Of a stretch of 64,000 nucleotides of DNA, positions 1-9,148 are shown piece by piece. A model generated the notes under the pieces. It was not told the origin of the DNA and made no database searches. It saw only the letters and a list, made by a program, of their open reading frames with translations. Positions within the stretch are counted from its first letter, which is position 1. Every line of letters begins with the position of its first letter. The stretch lies in the NCBI GenBank assembly GCA_900470155.1, contig UBZT01000002.1:186001-250000 (forward strand), in the 5' to 3' direction. The translations under genes and the position numbers were made by a program. The DNA is from Hyphomicrobiales bacterium. Lineage in GTDB: Bacteria > Pseudomonadota > Alphaproteobacteria > Rhizobiales > Rhizobiaceae.

Positions 1-752
1 AGAGCCCGATCATCGATCAATTCTTCGCTCTCTTCCCGGCGACCGTCGAACTATCCTTCTGTGCGATCATGATTGCCATTGCCATCGGCGTACCGGCCGG
101 CATCATTGCCGCGATCAAACGCGGCTCGGCCTTCGACCAGACGATGATGGGCATCGCACTTGTCGGCTATTCGATGCCGATCTTCTGGTGGGGCCTGCTG
201 TTGATCATCCTGTTTTCCGGCATCCTTCAATGGACACCGGTTTCAGGCCGTATCTCGCTGATGTTCTTCTTCCCGCCCGTTACCGGTTTCATGCTGATCG
301 ACAGTCTGCTGTCGGGGCAAAAGGGCGCCTTTACCTCGGCACTCAGCCACCTGATCCTGCCGTCCATCGTGCTCGCCACCATTCCGCTGGCCGTCATCGC
401 GCGCCAGACGCGGTCTGCCATGCTGGAAGTGCTGTCGGAAGACTATATCCGCACAGCCCGCGCCAAGGGACTTTCGCCGTTCCGCGTGGTCGGTCTGCAT
501 GCGCTTCGCAATGCGATGATCCCGGTCATCACCACGATCGGCCTGCAGATCGGCGTCATGCTTGCCGGCGCCATTCTGACCGAAACGATCTTCTCCTGGC
601 CGGGTATCGGCAAATGGATGGTCGACAGCGTTTTCCGACGCGATTATCCGGTGATCCAGGGCGGTCTGCTTCTCATTGCCGGCATCATCATGGTCGTCAA
701 CCTGATTGTTGATCTGCTGTATGGCCTGATCAATCCGCGCATCCGCCACTAG
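1..752 (+). CDS. dppB: Dipeptide/oligopeptide ABC transporter permease, DppB-like (5' partial)
   Basis: Inner-membrane permease of a peptide-class ABC importer. The reading frame is open from base 3, so the gene starts outside the window and at least the first membrane segment is missing. What remains has several hydrophobic segments and the binding-protein-dependent permease (EAA-type) loop, visible as the stretch EDYIRTARAKGLSPFRVV about 100 residues before the end. The C-terminus, ending GLINPRIRH, is typical of DppB/OppB. It is followed after 14 bases by the dppC-like gene, so the set is one operon; the binding protein probably lies upstream, outside the window. Which peptide is carried cannot be read from the sequence; opines or glutathione are also possible for this family. 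Confidence 0.88.
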   Translation, partial: SPIIDQFFALFPATVELSFCAIMIAIAIGVPAGIIAAIKRGSAFDQTMMGIALVGYSMPIFWWGLLLIILFSGILQWTPVSGRISLMFFFPPVTGFMLIDSLLSGQKGAFTSALSHLILPSIVLATIPLAVIARQTRSAMLEVLSEDYIRTARAKGLSPFRVVGLHALRNAMIPVITTIGLQIGVMLAGAILTETIFSWPGIGKWMVDSVFRRDYPVIQGGLLLIAGIIMVVNLIVDLLYGLINPRIRH

Positions 753-766
753 AAGGATAAAATCCC

Positions 767-1675
767 ATGGCTGAGACAACTCAAAGCCAGCCGGTCACCA
801 CAGCGGCGATGCGCCGCCAGATGCTGGCCGAGTTCTGGTTCTACTTCTCCGAAAACCGTGGCGCCGTCATAGGCCTCGTCGTTTTCATCGCCCTTGTGCT
901 GATCGCGGTCTTTGCGCCGCTGGTCGCGCCGCATTCGCCGTTCGAACAGTATCGCGAGGCCATCCTCCTGCCACCGGCATGGCTGGAAGGCGGAAGCTGG
1001 AGCTACCCTCTCGGGACCGATCCGGTCGGTCGCGATATCCTGTCGCGCCTGATCTACGGATCACAGTATTCGCTGTTCATCGGCGTCTTCGTCACCACGC
1101 TTTCACTAACCACCGGCATCGCAATCGGCGTGATCGCCGGCTACTACGGTGGCTGGCTCGACACGACGATCATGCGCCTGATGGACATCGTCCTGGCTTT
1201 TCCGTCGCTGCTTCTGGCGCTGGTGCTGGTGGCAATCCTCGGACCCGGCCTGACCAATGGCATGATCGCCATTGCGCTGACGCTGCAGCCGCATTTCGTT
1301 CGCCTGACGCGCGCCGCCGTGATGTCGGAAAAGACCCGAGACTATGTGACGGCAGCACGGCTTGCCGGGGCAGGGCCATTCCGCCTGATGTTCCGCACCA
1401 TTTTGCCGAACTGCATGGCGCCGCTGATCGTTCAGGCGACGCTGTCGTTCTCGAACGCGATCCTCGATGCCGCAGCTCTCGGCTTTCTCGGCATGGGCGC
1501 CCAGCCGCCAGCACCGGAATGGGGGACGATGCTTGCTGAAGCGCGCGAATTCATCCTGCGTGCCTGGTGGGTCGTCACTTTCCCGGGCCTTGCCATCCTG
1601 ATCACGGTTCTGGCCATCAACCTGATGGGCGATGGCCTGCGCGACGCGCTTGACCCCAAGCTGAAGAGGTCCTGA
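767..1675 (+). CDS. dppC: Dipeptide/oligopeptide ABC transporter permease, DppC-like
   Basis: Second inner-membrane permease of the peptide importer, 302 residues, normal for DppC/OppC. It has an N-terminal cytoplasmic segment and a first membrane helix near residues 32-53 ending FAPLVAPHSP, a hallmark of OppC-type subunits. The motif LGTDPVGRDILSRLIYGS follows at about 82-100, then more helices, and the EAA loop around TRDYVTAARLAGAGPFRLM. It lies 14 bases after dppB and 1 base before dppD. It should pair with DppB to form the channel. Substrate unknown. Confidence 0.9.
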   Translation: MAETTQSQPVTTAAMRRQMLAEFWFYFSENRGAVIGLVVFIALVLIAVFAPLVAPHSPFEQYREAILLPPAWLEGGSWSYPLGTDPVGRDILSRLIYGSQYSLFIGVFVTTLSLTTGIAIGVIAGYYGGWLDTTIMRLMDIVLAFPSLLLALVLVAILGPGLTNGMIAIALTLQPHFVRLTRAAVMSEKTRDYVTAARLAGAGPFRLMFRTILPNCMAPLIVQATLSFSNAILDAAALGFLGMGAQPPAPEWGTMLAEAREFILRAWWVVTFPGLAILITVLAINLMGDGLRDALDPKLKRS

Positions 1676-1676
1676 C

Positions 1677-2528
1677 ATGGCACTTCTCGATATCCAAAAC
1701 CTCACCGTCGAGTTCGAAACAGCATCCGGCTGGTTCAAGGCGGTGGATGGCGTCTCGCTGTCGGTCGACGCTGGCGAAGTACTTGCTATCGTTGGCGAAA
1801 GCGGCTCTGGCAAGTCGGTCGCCATGCTTGCCGTCATGGGCCTTTTGCCCTGGACAGCAAAGATCACCGCTGATCGCATGTTGTTTCTCGGCCGCGACAT
1901 CCAGGGCATGTCACCGTCGGATCGGCGCAAGCTGATCGGCAAGGATGTGGCGATGATCTTCCAGGAACCGGTCGCCAGCCTCAATCCGTGCTTCACGGTC
2001 GGCTTCCAGATCGAGGAAGTGCTGAAACTGCATATGGGCATGGGCGCCAAGGAACGCCGCGCGCGTGCCATCGAGCTCTTCAAGCTCGTCGGCCTGCCGG
2101 ATCCGGCAGAACGCCTCAACCACTTCCCCCACCAGATGTCGGGGGGACAATGCCAGCGCGTGATGATCGCCATGGCAATCGCCTGCAATCCGAAGCTCCT
2201 GATCGCCGACGAACCGACGACGGCACTTGATGTGACGATCCAGAAGCAGATCCTCGATCTCCTGATGAAGCTGCAGGTCGAGACCGGCATGGGCTTGATC
2301 ATGATCACCCATGACATGGCGGTGGTGGCCGAAACGGCCGACCGCGTCATCGTCCAGTACAAGGGCAAGAAGATGGAGGAGGCCGACGTGCTGTCCCTGT
2401 TCGAGGCACCGAAGAACGCCTATACAAAGGCGCTTCTGTCAGCCCTTCCTGAGAATGCCACCGGCGACCGGCTGACCACGGTGTCCGACTTCATGGCGGC
2501 CGCCCAGACGACGGGAGGTGCAGCATGA
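1677..2528 (+). CDS. dppD: Peptide ABC transporter ATP-binding protein, DppD-like
   Basis: Cytoplasmic ATPase of the peptide importer, 283 residues. Walker A is GESGSGKS at residues 40-47. The Q-loop lies in MIFQEPVASLNPCF, the signature is MSGGQCQR (the usual RQR is QCQR here), and Walker B is LLIADEPTTALD, followed by the H-loop in MITHDMAVV. At about 283 residues it is shorter than the 320-330 usual for DppD, because the C-terminal oligopeptide/dipeptide extension is abbreviated. The stop overlaps the start of dppF by 4 bases (ATGA), which implies translational coupling. Confidence 0.9.
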   Translation: MALLDIQNLTVEFETASGWFKAVDGVSLSVDAGEVLAIVGESGSGKSVAMLAVMGLLPWTAKITADRMLFLGRDIQGMSPSDRRKLIGKDVAMIFQEPVASLNPCFTVGFQIEEVLKLHMGMGAKERRARAIELFKLVGLPDPAERLNHFPHQMSGGQCQRVMIAMAIACNPKLLIADEPTTALDVTIQKQILDLLMKLQVETGMGLIMITHDMAVVAETADRVIVQYKGKKMEEADVLSLFEAPKNAYTKALLSALPENATGDRLTTVSDFMAAAQTTGGAA

Positions 2529-3391
2529 GCATCGCAAGCGAAACAACCGGCGCTACACCCATGCTGGAAATCCGCGACATCAAGCGCGACTATCATGTAC
2601 CGCAGGGCTTCCTGAAGGCAGACAAAACCGTGCACGCGGTCAAGGGCGTGTCGTTCAAGCTCGAAACCGGCAAGACGCTGGCAATCGTCGGTGAAAGCGG
2701 CTGCGGCAAGTCGACCCTTGCCCGCATCCTGACCTTCATCGATGAACCAACCGGCGGCGAACTGCTGATCGAAGGCAAGAAAGTCGATACCCGTCCGGGC
2801 TATCTAACAGCCGAGATGCGCCAGAAGGTGCAGATCGTCTTCCAGAACCCGTATGGATCGCTCAACCCGCGCCAGAAGATCGGCGACGTGCTAGGCGAAC
2901 CGCTGCTGATCAACACTAAAATGACGGCATCGGAGCGCCGCGACCGTGCCAACGAGATGTTGGTCAAGGTCGGCCTCGGTCCCGAGCACTACAACCGCTA
3001 TCCACACATGTTCTCCGGCGGACAGCGCCAGCGCATCGCAATTGCCCGCGCGCTGATGCTCAACCCGAAGCTTCTGGTGCTCGACGAGCCTGTCTCCGCA
3101 CTCGACCTGTCCGTTCAGGCACAGGTGCTGAACCTGCTTGCCGACCTGCAGGAAGAGTTCGGCCTGACTTACGTCTTCATCAGCCATGACCTCTCGGTCG
3201 TGCGCTACATCGCCGATGAAGTGATGGTGATGTACTATGGCGAGGCGGTCGAATACGGCACGCGCGATGCGGTTTTCAACGATCCGCAGCACGACTATAC
3301 CCGCACCCTGTTTGCCGCGACCCCGCGCGCCGATGTCGACTCGATCCGCGCGCGTATGGCGAAACGCGGCAAGCTTGTCAGCGCTGGCTAA
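2525..3391 (+). CDS. dppF: Peptide ABC transporter ATP-binding protein, DppF-like
   Basis: Second ATPase of the peptide importer, 288 residues. Walker A is GESGCGKST near residues 56-64. The Q-loop is in IVFQNPYGSLNPRQKIG, which is typical of DppF/OppF. The signature is FSGGQRQR, Walker B is LLVLDEPVSALD, and the switch His is in FISHDLSVV. It starts inside the dppD stop (ATGA) and is the last gene of the operon. A rho-independent terminator follows 25 bases after the stop. Its C-terminal part is shorter than in longer OppF proteins. Confidence 0.9.
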   Translation: MSIASETTGATPMLEIRDIKRDYHVPQGFLKADKTVHAVKGVSFKLETGKTLAIVGESGCGKSTLARILTFIDEPTGGELLIEGKKVDTRPGYLTAEMRQKVQIVFQNPYGSLNPRQKIGDVLGEPLLINTKMTASERRDRANEMLVKVGLGPEHYNRYPHMFSGGQRQRIAIARALMLNPKLLVLDEPVSALDLSVQAQVLNLLADLQEEFGLTYVFISHDLSVVRYIADEVMVMYYGEAVEYGTRDAVFNDPQHDYTRTLFAATPRADVDSIRARMAKRGKLVSAG

Positions 3392-3416
3392 CCGATCAAC
3401 GCAGAACAATCAGGGG

Positions 3417-3441
3417 AAGGGCGCCGGTGGCGCCCTTTTCT
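3417..3441 (+). terminator. Rho-independent terminator after dppF
   Basis: Inverted repeat AAGGGCGCC / GGCGCCCTT with a 3-base GGT loop, a 9-bp stem from 3417 to 3437, followed by TTCT. It lies between the convergent dppF and Lrp-type genes and fits a terminator for the plus-strand operon. Confidence 0.8.
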
Positions 3442-3943
3442 ATTCCGGCAGATGACCGTAGGACATCTTCGGGCTGTCGAAGACCATGGTCGATCGGATC
3501 GTCTTGATTTCTGCCAGATGATCGAATTCCTGCCAGATTAACCGTTTGTAATCGGCCATGTCACGCACCGAGATCTTGAGCAGGAAATCGAAATCTCCAG
3601 CCACCGCGTGGATCTCGACCACTTCCGGCAAACGCCCAACCATCTGGATGAAGCGATCACCCACCTGTGGCGTGGTCCGGTCCAGCGTGATTTCCACATA
3701 AGCCTGCAGACCAAGACCGACACGGGCCGCGTCGATGATCACTGCCTGACGGATAATGCCGCTATTGTAGAGGCGCGCCAGCCTGCGCGACAAAGGCGCG
3801 GCCGTCAGGCCAACTCGATCGGCAAGCTCGGCATTGCTGAGGCTTGCATTGTCCAGCAGGCATTGGATAATCCGCCGATCCGTGCGATCGAGGTCTATGG
3901 GATGATCAACTGTCATGGCGCATAGTTGACCATATTCGAGCAA
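3440..3943 (-). CDS. Lrp/AsnC-family transcriptional regulator
   Basis: DNA-binding regulator of the feast/famine type, 167 residues from the start used here. The N-terminal helix-turn-helix reads DRTDRRIIQCLLDNASLSNAELADRVGLTAAPLSRR. A RAM/AsnC ligand-binding domain follows (QAYVEITLDRTTPQVGDRF, then VAGDFDFLLKISVRD). Start choice: the TTG at 3943 has a GGAG 8 bases upstream, whereas the in-frame ATG at 3916 has no recognisable ribosome site, so the TTG is preferred; ATG use would shorten the protein by 9 residues. It is divergent from the aminotransferase gene, its probable target, with about 135 bases of AT-rich promoter between them. Confidence 0.87.
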   Translation of the reverse strand: MLEYGQLCAMTVDHPIDLDRTDRRIIQCLLDNASLSNAELADRVGLTAAPLSRRLARLYNSGIIRQAVIIDAARVGLGLQAYVEITLDRTTPQVGDRFIQMVGRLPEVVEIHAVAGDFDFLLKISVRDMADYKRLIWQEFDHLAEIKTIRSTMVFDSPKMSYGHLPE

Positions 3944-4078
3944 TTTCCTAGCTCCATTAGAGTTAACCGCGCAATTTTATACAATTCCATGACTATGGCC
4001 ATTAAAAATCGTGGGGGACTTTGCGCCTGCGAATCGTTATGATTTGCCCAACCATAGATCCAGCGGCAAAGGCCCTCC

Positions 4079-5251
4079 ATGTTCGACAAGCTCGCCTCCC
4101 AACCGAACGATCCCTTGCTCGCCTTGATCGGGCTCTACAATGCAGATACGCGGACAGACAAGATCGATCTCGGAGTCGGCGTCTACCGAGATGACCTTGG
4201 ACGCACGCCGGTGCTGCGCGCCGTCAAGGCCGCCGAAAAGCAGTTGCTCGAAACCCAGGACAGCAAGTCCTATGTGGCGCCGGAAGGCGACCGCATCTTC
4301 CTTGACCTGCTGTGGGATCTGGTCGGCGGCACGGGAACCGGCAAATTCGCGGCCGGCGTTCAGACCCCCGGAGGCTCCGGCGCACTCCGTCTAGCGTCCG
4401 ACCTATTTACCCGCGCCGGAACCCGCCGGCTCTGGCTCGGCTTGCCAAGCTGGCCGAACCATGCGGGCATATTCGGTGCAACCGGGCTTACGGTTGAAAC
4501 CTATCCCTATTTTGACGTGCCGAGCCAGGCGGTGCGCTTTGCCAGCATGATGAAGGCAATGACCGGCGCCCAGGCAGGTGATGCCGTGCTGATCCATGCG
4601 AGCTGCCACAACCCAACAGGCGCTGGTCTCACCGCCGCGCAATGGCAGGAACTGGCCGCCATCATTGCCGAGCGCCGACTCATCCCACTGATCGATTCCG
4701 CTTACCAAGGTTTCGGCAAAGGCATCGAGGAGGACGTGGCCGGCCTGCGTGAGGTGATTGCCGCTGCGCCCGAAGCGCTGGTCGCCGTCTCCTGCTCGAA
4801 ATCCTTCGGCATCTACCGCGAACGCACCGGCGCCATTTTTGCGGTGGCCGAAACCCAGACTGCCGCCGATATCGCCCGCTCCAATCTCGTCACCATGGCT
4901 CGCACCAGCTATTCCATGCCGCCGGATCACGGTGCTGCCGTCGTTCGCACCATTCTCGCCTCCGAAACGCTGCGCCAAGACTGGACCGATGAACTGAATT
5001 CAATGCGCGACCGGCTCAATGGTCTGCGCCGGGAACTGGCCAATGCGTTATCTGACGGCTGGCAGCTTGCGCCGCAGATTGCCGAGCAGCAGGGCATGTT
5101 TTCGCTGCTGCCGCTGAGCGAGAGCGACGTGCTGGATCTGCGCAAGGATCACGGCATCTACATGCCGACATCGGGCCGCATCAACATCGCTGGCTTAAAA
5201 AGTGCCGACATCGCGCGGGTTGCCTCGATCCTCAAGCCATTGCTCGGATAA
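4079..5251 (+). CDS. Class I aminotransferase (aromatic amino acid / aspartate type)
   Basis: PLP-dependent aminotransferase of the AspC/TyrB subfamily, 390 residues, the family's usual size. The N-terminus (FDKLASQPNDPLLAL, then IDLGVGVYRDDLGRTPVL) and the motif HASCHNPTGAGLT are characteristic. The PLP-binding lysine is in SCSKSFGIYRERTG, about Lys241, and a C-terminal arginine lies in GRINIAGL. It would exchange amino groups between aromatic or dicarboxylic amino acids and 2-oxo acids in the cytoplasm. It is transcribed away from the Lrp-type regulator, a common arrangement for amino-acid catabolic genes, and is followed 6 bases later by the YitT-like gene. Which amino acid it prefers cannot be decided here. 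Confidence 0.85.
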   Translation: MFDKLASQPNDPLLALIGLYNADTRTDKIDLGVGVYRDDLGRTPVLRAVKAAEKQLLETQDSKSYVAPEGDRIFLDLLWDLVGGTGTGKFAAGVQTPGGSGALRLASDLFTRAGTRRLWLGLPSWPNHAGIFGATGLTVETYPYFDVPSQAVRFASMMKAMTGAQAGDAVLIHASCHNPTGAGLTAAQWQELAAIIAERRLIPLIDSAYQGFGKGIEEDVAGLREVIAAAPEALVAVSCSKSFGIYRERTGAIFAVAETQTAADIARSNLVTMARTSYSMPPDHGAAVVRTILASETLRQDWTDELNSMRDRLNGLRRELANALSDGWQLAPQIAEQQGMFSLLPLSESDVLDLRKDHGIYMPTSGRINIAGLKSADIARVASILKPLLG

Positions 5252-5257
5252 CAGTCC

Positions 5258-5887
5258 ATGACCACCGCAACCGTCAACCCGATGGCGCCCGCCGAGCGTC
5301 ACCGGCTCTATGAAGACGTTCTGGCAATGCTGTCCGGCACGCTTTTCGTCTCGCTGGGCACGCTGATCTACACCAAGACCATGCTGACGGTCGGCTCCAC
5401 CGCCGGCCTGGCGCTGCTGATGTCCTACGCCTCAGGCTGGGGTTTCGGGCTGATCTTCTTCCTGGTCAACCTGCCGTTCTATGTGCTGGCGGTCAAACGC
5501 ATGGGCTGGGGTTTCACCATCCGCACGTTCACCGCCGTGGCGCTGGTTTCGATCCTGTCAAAGCTCAACGGGGCGTGGATCGATTTCTCCCATCTCGACC
5601 CGCTCTATGCGACGATCATCGGTGGCGGATTGATTGGCACAGGCCTGTTGATGCTGTTTCGCCATCGCACGGGCCTTGGCGGCATCAACATCCTCGCGCT
5701 CTACCTGCAGGAAAAATTCGGAATTCGGGCCGGATACGTCCAGCTCGGCGTCGATCTGGCAATCCTCGCCGCGGCCTTTTTCATCCTGCCGGCAGACCGC
5801 CTGGCCTATTCGGTGCTGGGCGCTGCGATCGCGAACCTGATCATCGCCATCAACCACAAGCCTGGTCGATATATGGGCTTGAGCTGA
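5258..5887 (+). CDS. YitT-family membrane protein
   Basis: Integral membrane protein of 209 residues with five to six hydrophobic segments, for example GTLFVSLGTLIYTKTMLTV near residues 27-45, GFGLIFFLVNLPFYVLAV near 63-80, and AILAAAFFILPADRLAYSVLGAAIANLIIAI near the end. The pattern matches the YitT/DUF161 membrane core, and the protein lacks the C-terminal soluble domain of longer members. The family has no firmly established transport substrate. It follows the aminotransferase by 6 bases, so the two are likely co-transcribed; export or uptake of an amino acid or 2-oxo acid is possible but unproven. It is convergent with the iron-transport ATPase gene. Confidence 0.75.
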   Translation: MTTATVNPMAPAERHRLYEDVLAMLSGTLFVSLGTLIYTKTMLTVGSTAGLALLMSYASGWGFGLIFFLVNLPFYVLAVKRMGWGFTIRTFTAVALVSILSKLNGAWIDFSHLDPLYATIIGGGLIGTGLLMLFRHRTGLGGINILALYLQEKFGIRAGYVQLGVDLAILAAAFFILPADRLAYSVLGAAIANLIIAINHKPGRYMGLS

Positions 5888-5927
5888 GCAAGGCTCTTGC
5901 CGAAAACAGCAAGAACGTCGTCTTCGA

Positions 5928-6680
5928 TCAGGCCAGCGCCGCATCCACGATCACCATCGGGCGACCTTGCGTACAGTTCTCGATCCGCGCATCCACGCGG
6001 TAAACCTGCCGGAGCAGGGCAGGGGTGATGACTTCGGCAGTCGGGCCATTGGCAACCAGACGGCCGTCGGCCACGACCAGGGAATGCTCGCAGTAGCGCA
6101 TCGCATGGTTGAGATCATGCAGGGCAATCAGGACGGCCATGTCTGTCTGGCGGGCAAGCTGGTGCATGTGTTGCAGCACCTCGATCTGCCGGAAGAGATC
6201 AAGCGCCGACGTCGGCTCGTCCATCAGCAGAATTTGTGGCTTGCGCACCAGCGCCTGGGCAATCGCGACGAGCTGCCGCTGGCCACCCGACAATTCGCCC
6301 AGATCGCGGAAGGCAAGATCGGTAATGCGCAGTGACGAGAGGATGCGGTCGATATCGACCAATTCCTGATCAGCCACCTTCCAGCCGGAGCCCTGCTTGG
6401 AGGCGAGCAGAACGCTTTCATAGACAGTGAGCACGGCATTGGCGCCGGTATCCTGCGGCATATAGCAGATCGGCCGCAGGCTTTCCTCGCCACTGACATG
6501 CACGATGCCGGCGCCCTTCAACAGGCCGGCGATGCGTTTGAACAGCGTCGATTTTCCTGCAGCATTCGGGCCGATCACCGCTGTCAACATGCCACCGACG
6601 ATATCACCGGTGGTGATATCGGTGAAAATGCGGTTGCGGCCATAGTGGGCGCCAAGCGCCTCGAGCTTCAGGGCTACCAT
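5928..6680 (-). CDS. Iron-siderophore-type ABC transporter ATP-binding protein (FecE-like)
   Basis: Cytoplasmic ATPase of 250 residues in the FecE/FhuC/BtuD group. Walker A is GPNAAGKST near residues 37-45, the Q-loop is in YMPQDTGA, the signature is LSGGQRQ, Walker B is LLMDEPTSALD, and the switch His is in ALHDLNHAMRYC. The start overlaps the end of the permease gene by 7 bases. Last gene of a three-gene minus-strand operon: binding protein, permease, ATPase. Confidence 0.88.
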   Translation of the reverse strand: MVALKLEALGAHYGRNRIFTDITTGDIVGGMLTAVIGPNAAGKSTLFKRIAGLLKGAGIVHVSGEESLRPICYMPQDTGANAVLTVYESVLLASKQGSGWKVADQELVDIDRILSSLRITDLAFRDLGELSGGQRQLVAIAQALVRKPQILLMDEPTSALDLFRQIEVLQHMHQLARQTDMAVLIALHDLNHAMRYCEHSLVVADGRLVANGPTAEVITPALLRQVYRVDARIENCTQGRPMVIVDAALA

Positions 6681-7741
6681 GCGCGCCTCCGATGGGTGAA
6701 AATCAGCGAGAAGAAGAAGGGCACACCGACAAGCGCGGTGATGACCCCGATCGGCAGAATGGCACCCGGGATCAGCATTTTCGACACGACCGAAGTTACC
6801 GACAGCAGCAATGCACCACAGATCACCGAACCCGGCAGGAAAAAGCGCTGATCTTCGCCAACCAGCATGCGGGCGATATGCGGACCGACCAAGCCGATAA
6901 AGCCGATCGTGCCGACGAAAGAGACGGGGATTGCAGCCAGCAGGCTGACCAGCATCATCGTCTCCAGCCGCAAAGCCTTGACGTTCACGCCGAAGGACGC
7001 TGCTTTGTCATCACCGAGACGCAACGCGGTCAATGCCCATGCCTTGCGGGCAAAAAGCGGAACGCAAAACACCAGCACCGCCGCTGTCACGCCGACCTTG
7101 GCCCATGTGGCCTTGGTGAGCGAACCCATGGTCCAGAAAACGACGGCGGCAAGCGCCTGTTCGGATGCCAGATATTCCAGCAGCGACAGCAGCGCATTGA
7201 AGGTGAAAACCAGGGCAATACCGAGCAGGACGATCGTCTCGACCGTTACGCCACGCAGGGTCGAAACGCTGTAGATGAACAGCGAGGCAAGCATCGCCAT
7301 CAGGAATGCATTGATCGGCACCATATATTGCACGGCCGCCGGAAAGACGGCCACACCGCCGACCAGTGCCAGCGCTGCACCAAAACCGGCAGCGGCTGAA
7401 ATCCCGAGCGTGAACGGGCTTGCCAGCGGATTGGCCAGAATTGTCTGCATCTGCGCACCGGCAAGCGACAGGCTGGCGCCGACGGTCACCGCCATCAGCG
7501 CGATCGGCATGCGGATATCCCAGATGACGACCCGCAGCTGGTTATTGGCTTCGCTTGGAGACAAGATCGTCGAAACGACCTGAGCCAGCGTATAACGCGC
7601 CGGTCCGAGTGCCATGTCCACGGCAACACTGACAATCAGTGCGATGAGCAAAGCGCTCAGGATCACGACGCGACGCGCGGTCAAGGCACGGTAGCGACCG
7701 CGCCCCTCAACCCCGGCTACGTCTTCAGTCACGACGGCCAT
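6674..7741 (-). CDS. Iron-siderophore-type ABC transporter permease (FecCD family)
   Basis: Inner-membrane permease of the FecCD/BtuC family, 355 residues with about ten hydrophobic segments. Family motifs include RMPIALMAVTVGASLSLAGAQMQ near residues 75-97, NPLASPFTLGISAAAGFGA following it, and FIGLVGPHIARMLVGEDQR near 285-303. Most likely forms a homodimer. It sits between the binding-protein gene (198 bases upstream, separated by a terminator-like hairpin) and the ATPase gene (7-base overlap). Confidence 0.88.
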   Translation of the reverse strand: MAVVTEDVAGVEGRGRYRALTARRVVILSALLIALIVSVAVDMALGPARYTLAQVVSTILSPSEANNQLRVVIWDIRMPIALMAVTVGASLSLAGAQMQTILANPLASPFTLGISAAAGFGAALALVGGVAVFPAAVQYMVPINAFLMAMLASLFIYSVSTLRGVTVETIVLLGIALVFTFNALLSLLEYLASEQALAAVVFWTMGSLTKATWAKVGVTAAVLVFCVPLFARKAWALTALRLGDDKAASFGVNVKALRLETMMLVSLLAAIPVSFVGTIGFIGLVGPHIARMLVGEDQRFFLPGSVICGALLLSVTSVVSKMLIPGAILPIGVITALVGVPFFFSLIFTHRRRAW

Positions 7742-7899
7742 CCAATGTTATCCTTTTCAAACAAAGCAAAATCGCCGGGCTTGGCAGCCTGCGGCGAGCG
7801 TTTCTGGTGGACCTGTGGGACCGCGAAGGATGGCGCCGACAAAACGACAATTGGACAAGATCTGCCCGGTTACTTGCGACCAACACGAGAACCGATCCC

Positions 7900-7931
7900 G
7901 TAAACAAAGGCCGGCGGGTTTCCCCGCCGGC
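7900..7931 (-). terminator. Intercistronic terminator/stem-loop after the iron-binding-protein gene
   Basis: Perfect 9-bp inverted repeat (GCCGGCGGG / CCCGCCGGC at 7910-7918 and 7923-7931), read on the minus strand with a GAAA loop and followed by CTTTGTTT. It begins 8 bases after the binding-protein stop and before the permease gene. It may cause partial termination or protect the 5' message, giving more binding protein than membrane components. Confidence 0.7.
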
Positions 7932-7939
7932 AAGAACCA

Positions 7940-9079
7940 TCAAAGGCCAGCCTTCATCGAAGCGAAATAGCCCGGCTGATAGTCGACCGGGAGGAAACGC
8001 TCATGCATTTCCTTGAAGGTCGCATCCGCATCGACATCCTTGAACAGGTCCGGATGCAGCCACTTGGCGATCTGCTGGACAGCGACGAACTGGTAGGGGC
8101 TGTTGTAGAACTGGTGCCAGATGGCGTGCACATTGCCATCCTTGACCGCCTTCACATCGGTAAAGCCGGGGCGCTTCATCAGATCGGACAGCTTCTGCGC
8201 CGCGACCGCCTTGTCAGCCCCCGGACCGACGCCAACCCATTTGCCACCTGGAACATAGAGCTCCCAGTTGGACCCGGTGACGATGACCTGGTCCGGGTTG
8301 GAAGCGATGATCTGTTCGGGATTGACGGTACCGAACGTGCCGGGGATGATGTCCTTGGCCATGTTCACGCCGCCGGCGAGTTCGACCATCTTGCCGAAAT
8401 TCTCGTTGCCGAAAGACATGCAGCAATCGTCGGAATAGCCGCCGGCACGCTCGATGAACACGAGAGGCTTCTTCAAGTCGGTAGCCTTGGCCAGCGTGTC
8501 GGTGACACGGGCGATCTGCTCGTCGTGGAACTTGACGAATTCTTCGGCGCGCTCTTCCTTACCGAACAGCTTGCCAATGATGCGCATGGAATCATCCGTG
8601 TGTTCCATCGGCTTTTCGCGGAAGTCGATATAGACAAGCGGGATGCCGACGGCAGCCAGCTTTTCGATATAGCCGCTTTCCTCGGTGGCAGACTTTGCCT
8701 CGGTATTCATGATGATCACGTCAGGCTTCAGGACGACGGCCTGCTCGATATCGAAAGTACCATCCTTCATGCCGCCGAAGGTCGGGATCTTCTCCATCTC
8801 GGGGAATTTCTTCAGATAGATGTTGTAGCCGTCGAGGTCGGCCTTCTTGAAATCATCGCGCCAGCCGACAACACGGCCAAACGGGTTTTCGGTATCGAGC
8901 GCTGCGGTGAAATAGATCTGGCGGCCTTCGCCGAGGATGACGCGCTCGACAGGCACGTTGACCTCGACTTCACGACCCGTGATATCCTTGATCTTCACGG
9001 TCTCGCCAGCATAGGCGGCCGTGGAAAAAAGAACGAGCGAAATCGCGGCGGCGGATGCCACCCTGTCGAGATAAAACAC
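7940..9079 (-). CDS. Periplasmic iron-siderophore-type substrate-binding protein (FepB/TroA superfamily)
   Basis: Periplasmic binding protein of 379 residues. A Sec signal peptide covers about the first 24 residues (hydrophobic ISLVLFSTAAYA, cleavage after AYA). The mature part starts VKIKDITGREVEVNVPVERVI, the usual opening of class III binding proteins. A long backbone helix and two lobes follow, including VVLKPDVIIMNTEA and AVKDGNVHAIWHQFYNSPYQFVAV. The stretch YSDDCCMSFGNENFG has adjacent cysteines, unusual for the family. First gene of the minus-strand transporter operon, with an ICE-like motif about 70 bases upstream. Ligand could be a ferric siderophore, heme or another metal chelate. 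Confidence 0.85.
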   Translation of the reverse strand: MFYLDRVASAAAISLVLFSTAAYAGETVKIKDITGREVEVNVPVERVILGEGRQIYFTAALDTENPFGRVVGWRDDFKKADLDGYNIYLKKFPEMEKIPTFGGMKDGTFDIEQAVVLKPDVIIMNTEAKSATEESGYIEKLAAVGIPLVYIDFREKPMEHTDDSMRIIGKLFGKEERAEEFVKFHDEQIARVTDTLAKATDLKKPLVFIERAGGYSDDCCMSFGNENFGKMVELAGGVNMAKDIIPGTFGTVNPEQIIASNPDQVIVTGSNWELYVPGGKWVGVGPGADKAVAAQKLSDLMKRPGFTDVKAVKDGNVHAIWHQFYNSPYQFVAVQQIAKWLHPDLFKDVDADATFKEMHERFLPVDYQPGYFASMKAGL

Positions 9080-9148
9080 TGTCGCGTCTCCTGTTTGAGA
9101 TTATGCGGTGATTTATGTTTTTATGACTTTCGCAGTCAAGAATTATCT

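Noticed and set aside
1106..2368. Long minus-strand open frame opposite dppC-dppD, and similar ones at 8003-9208 and 15192-16475
   Set aside because: Antisense frames of GC-rich genes; no family motifs and biased composition.
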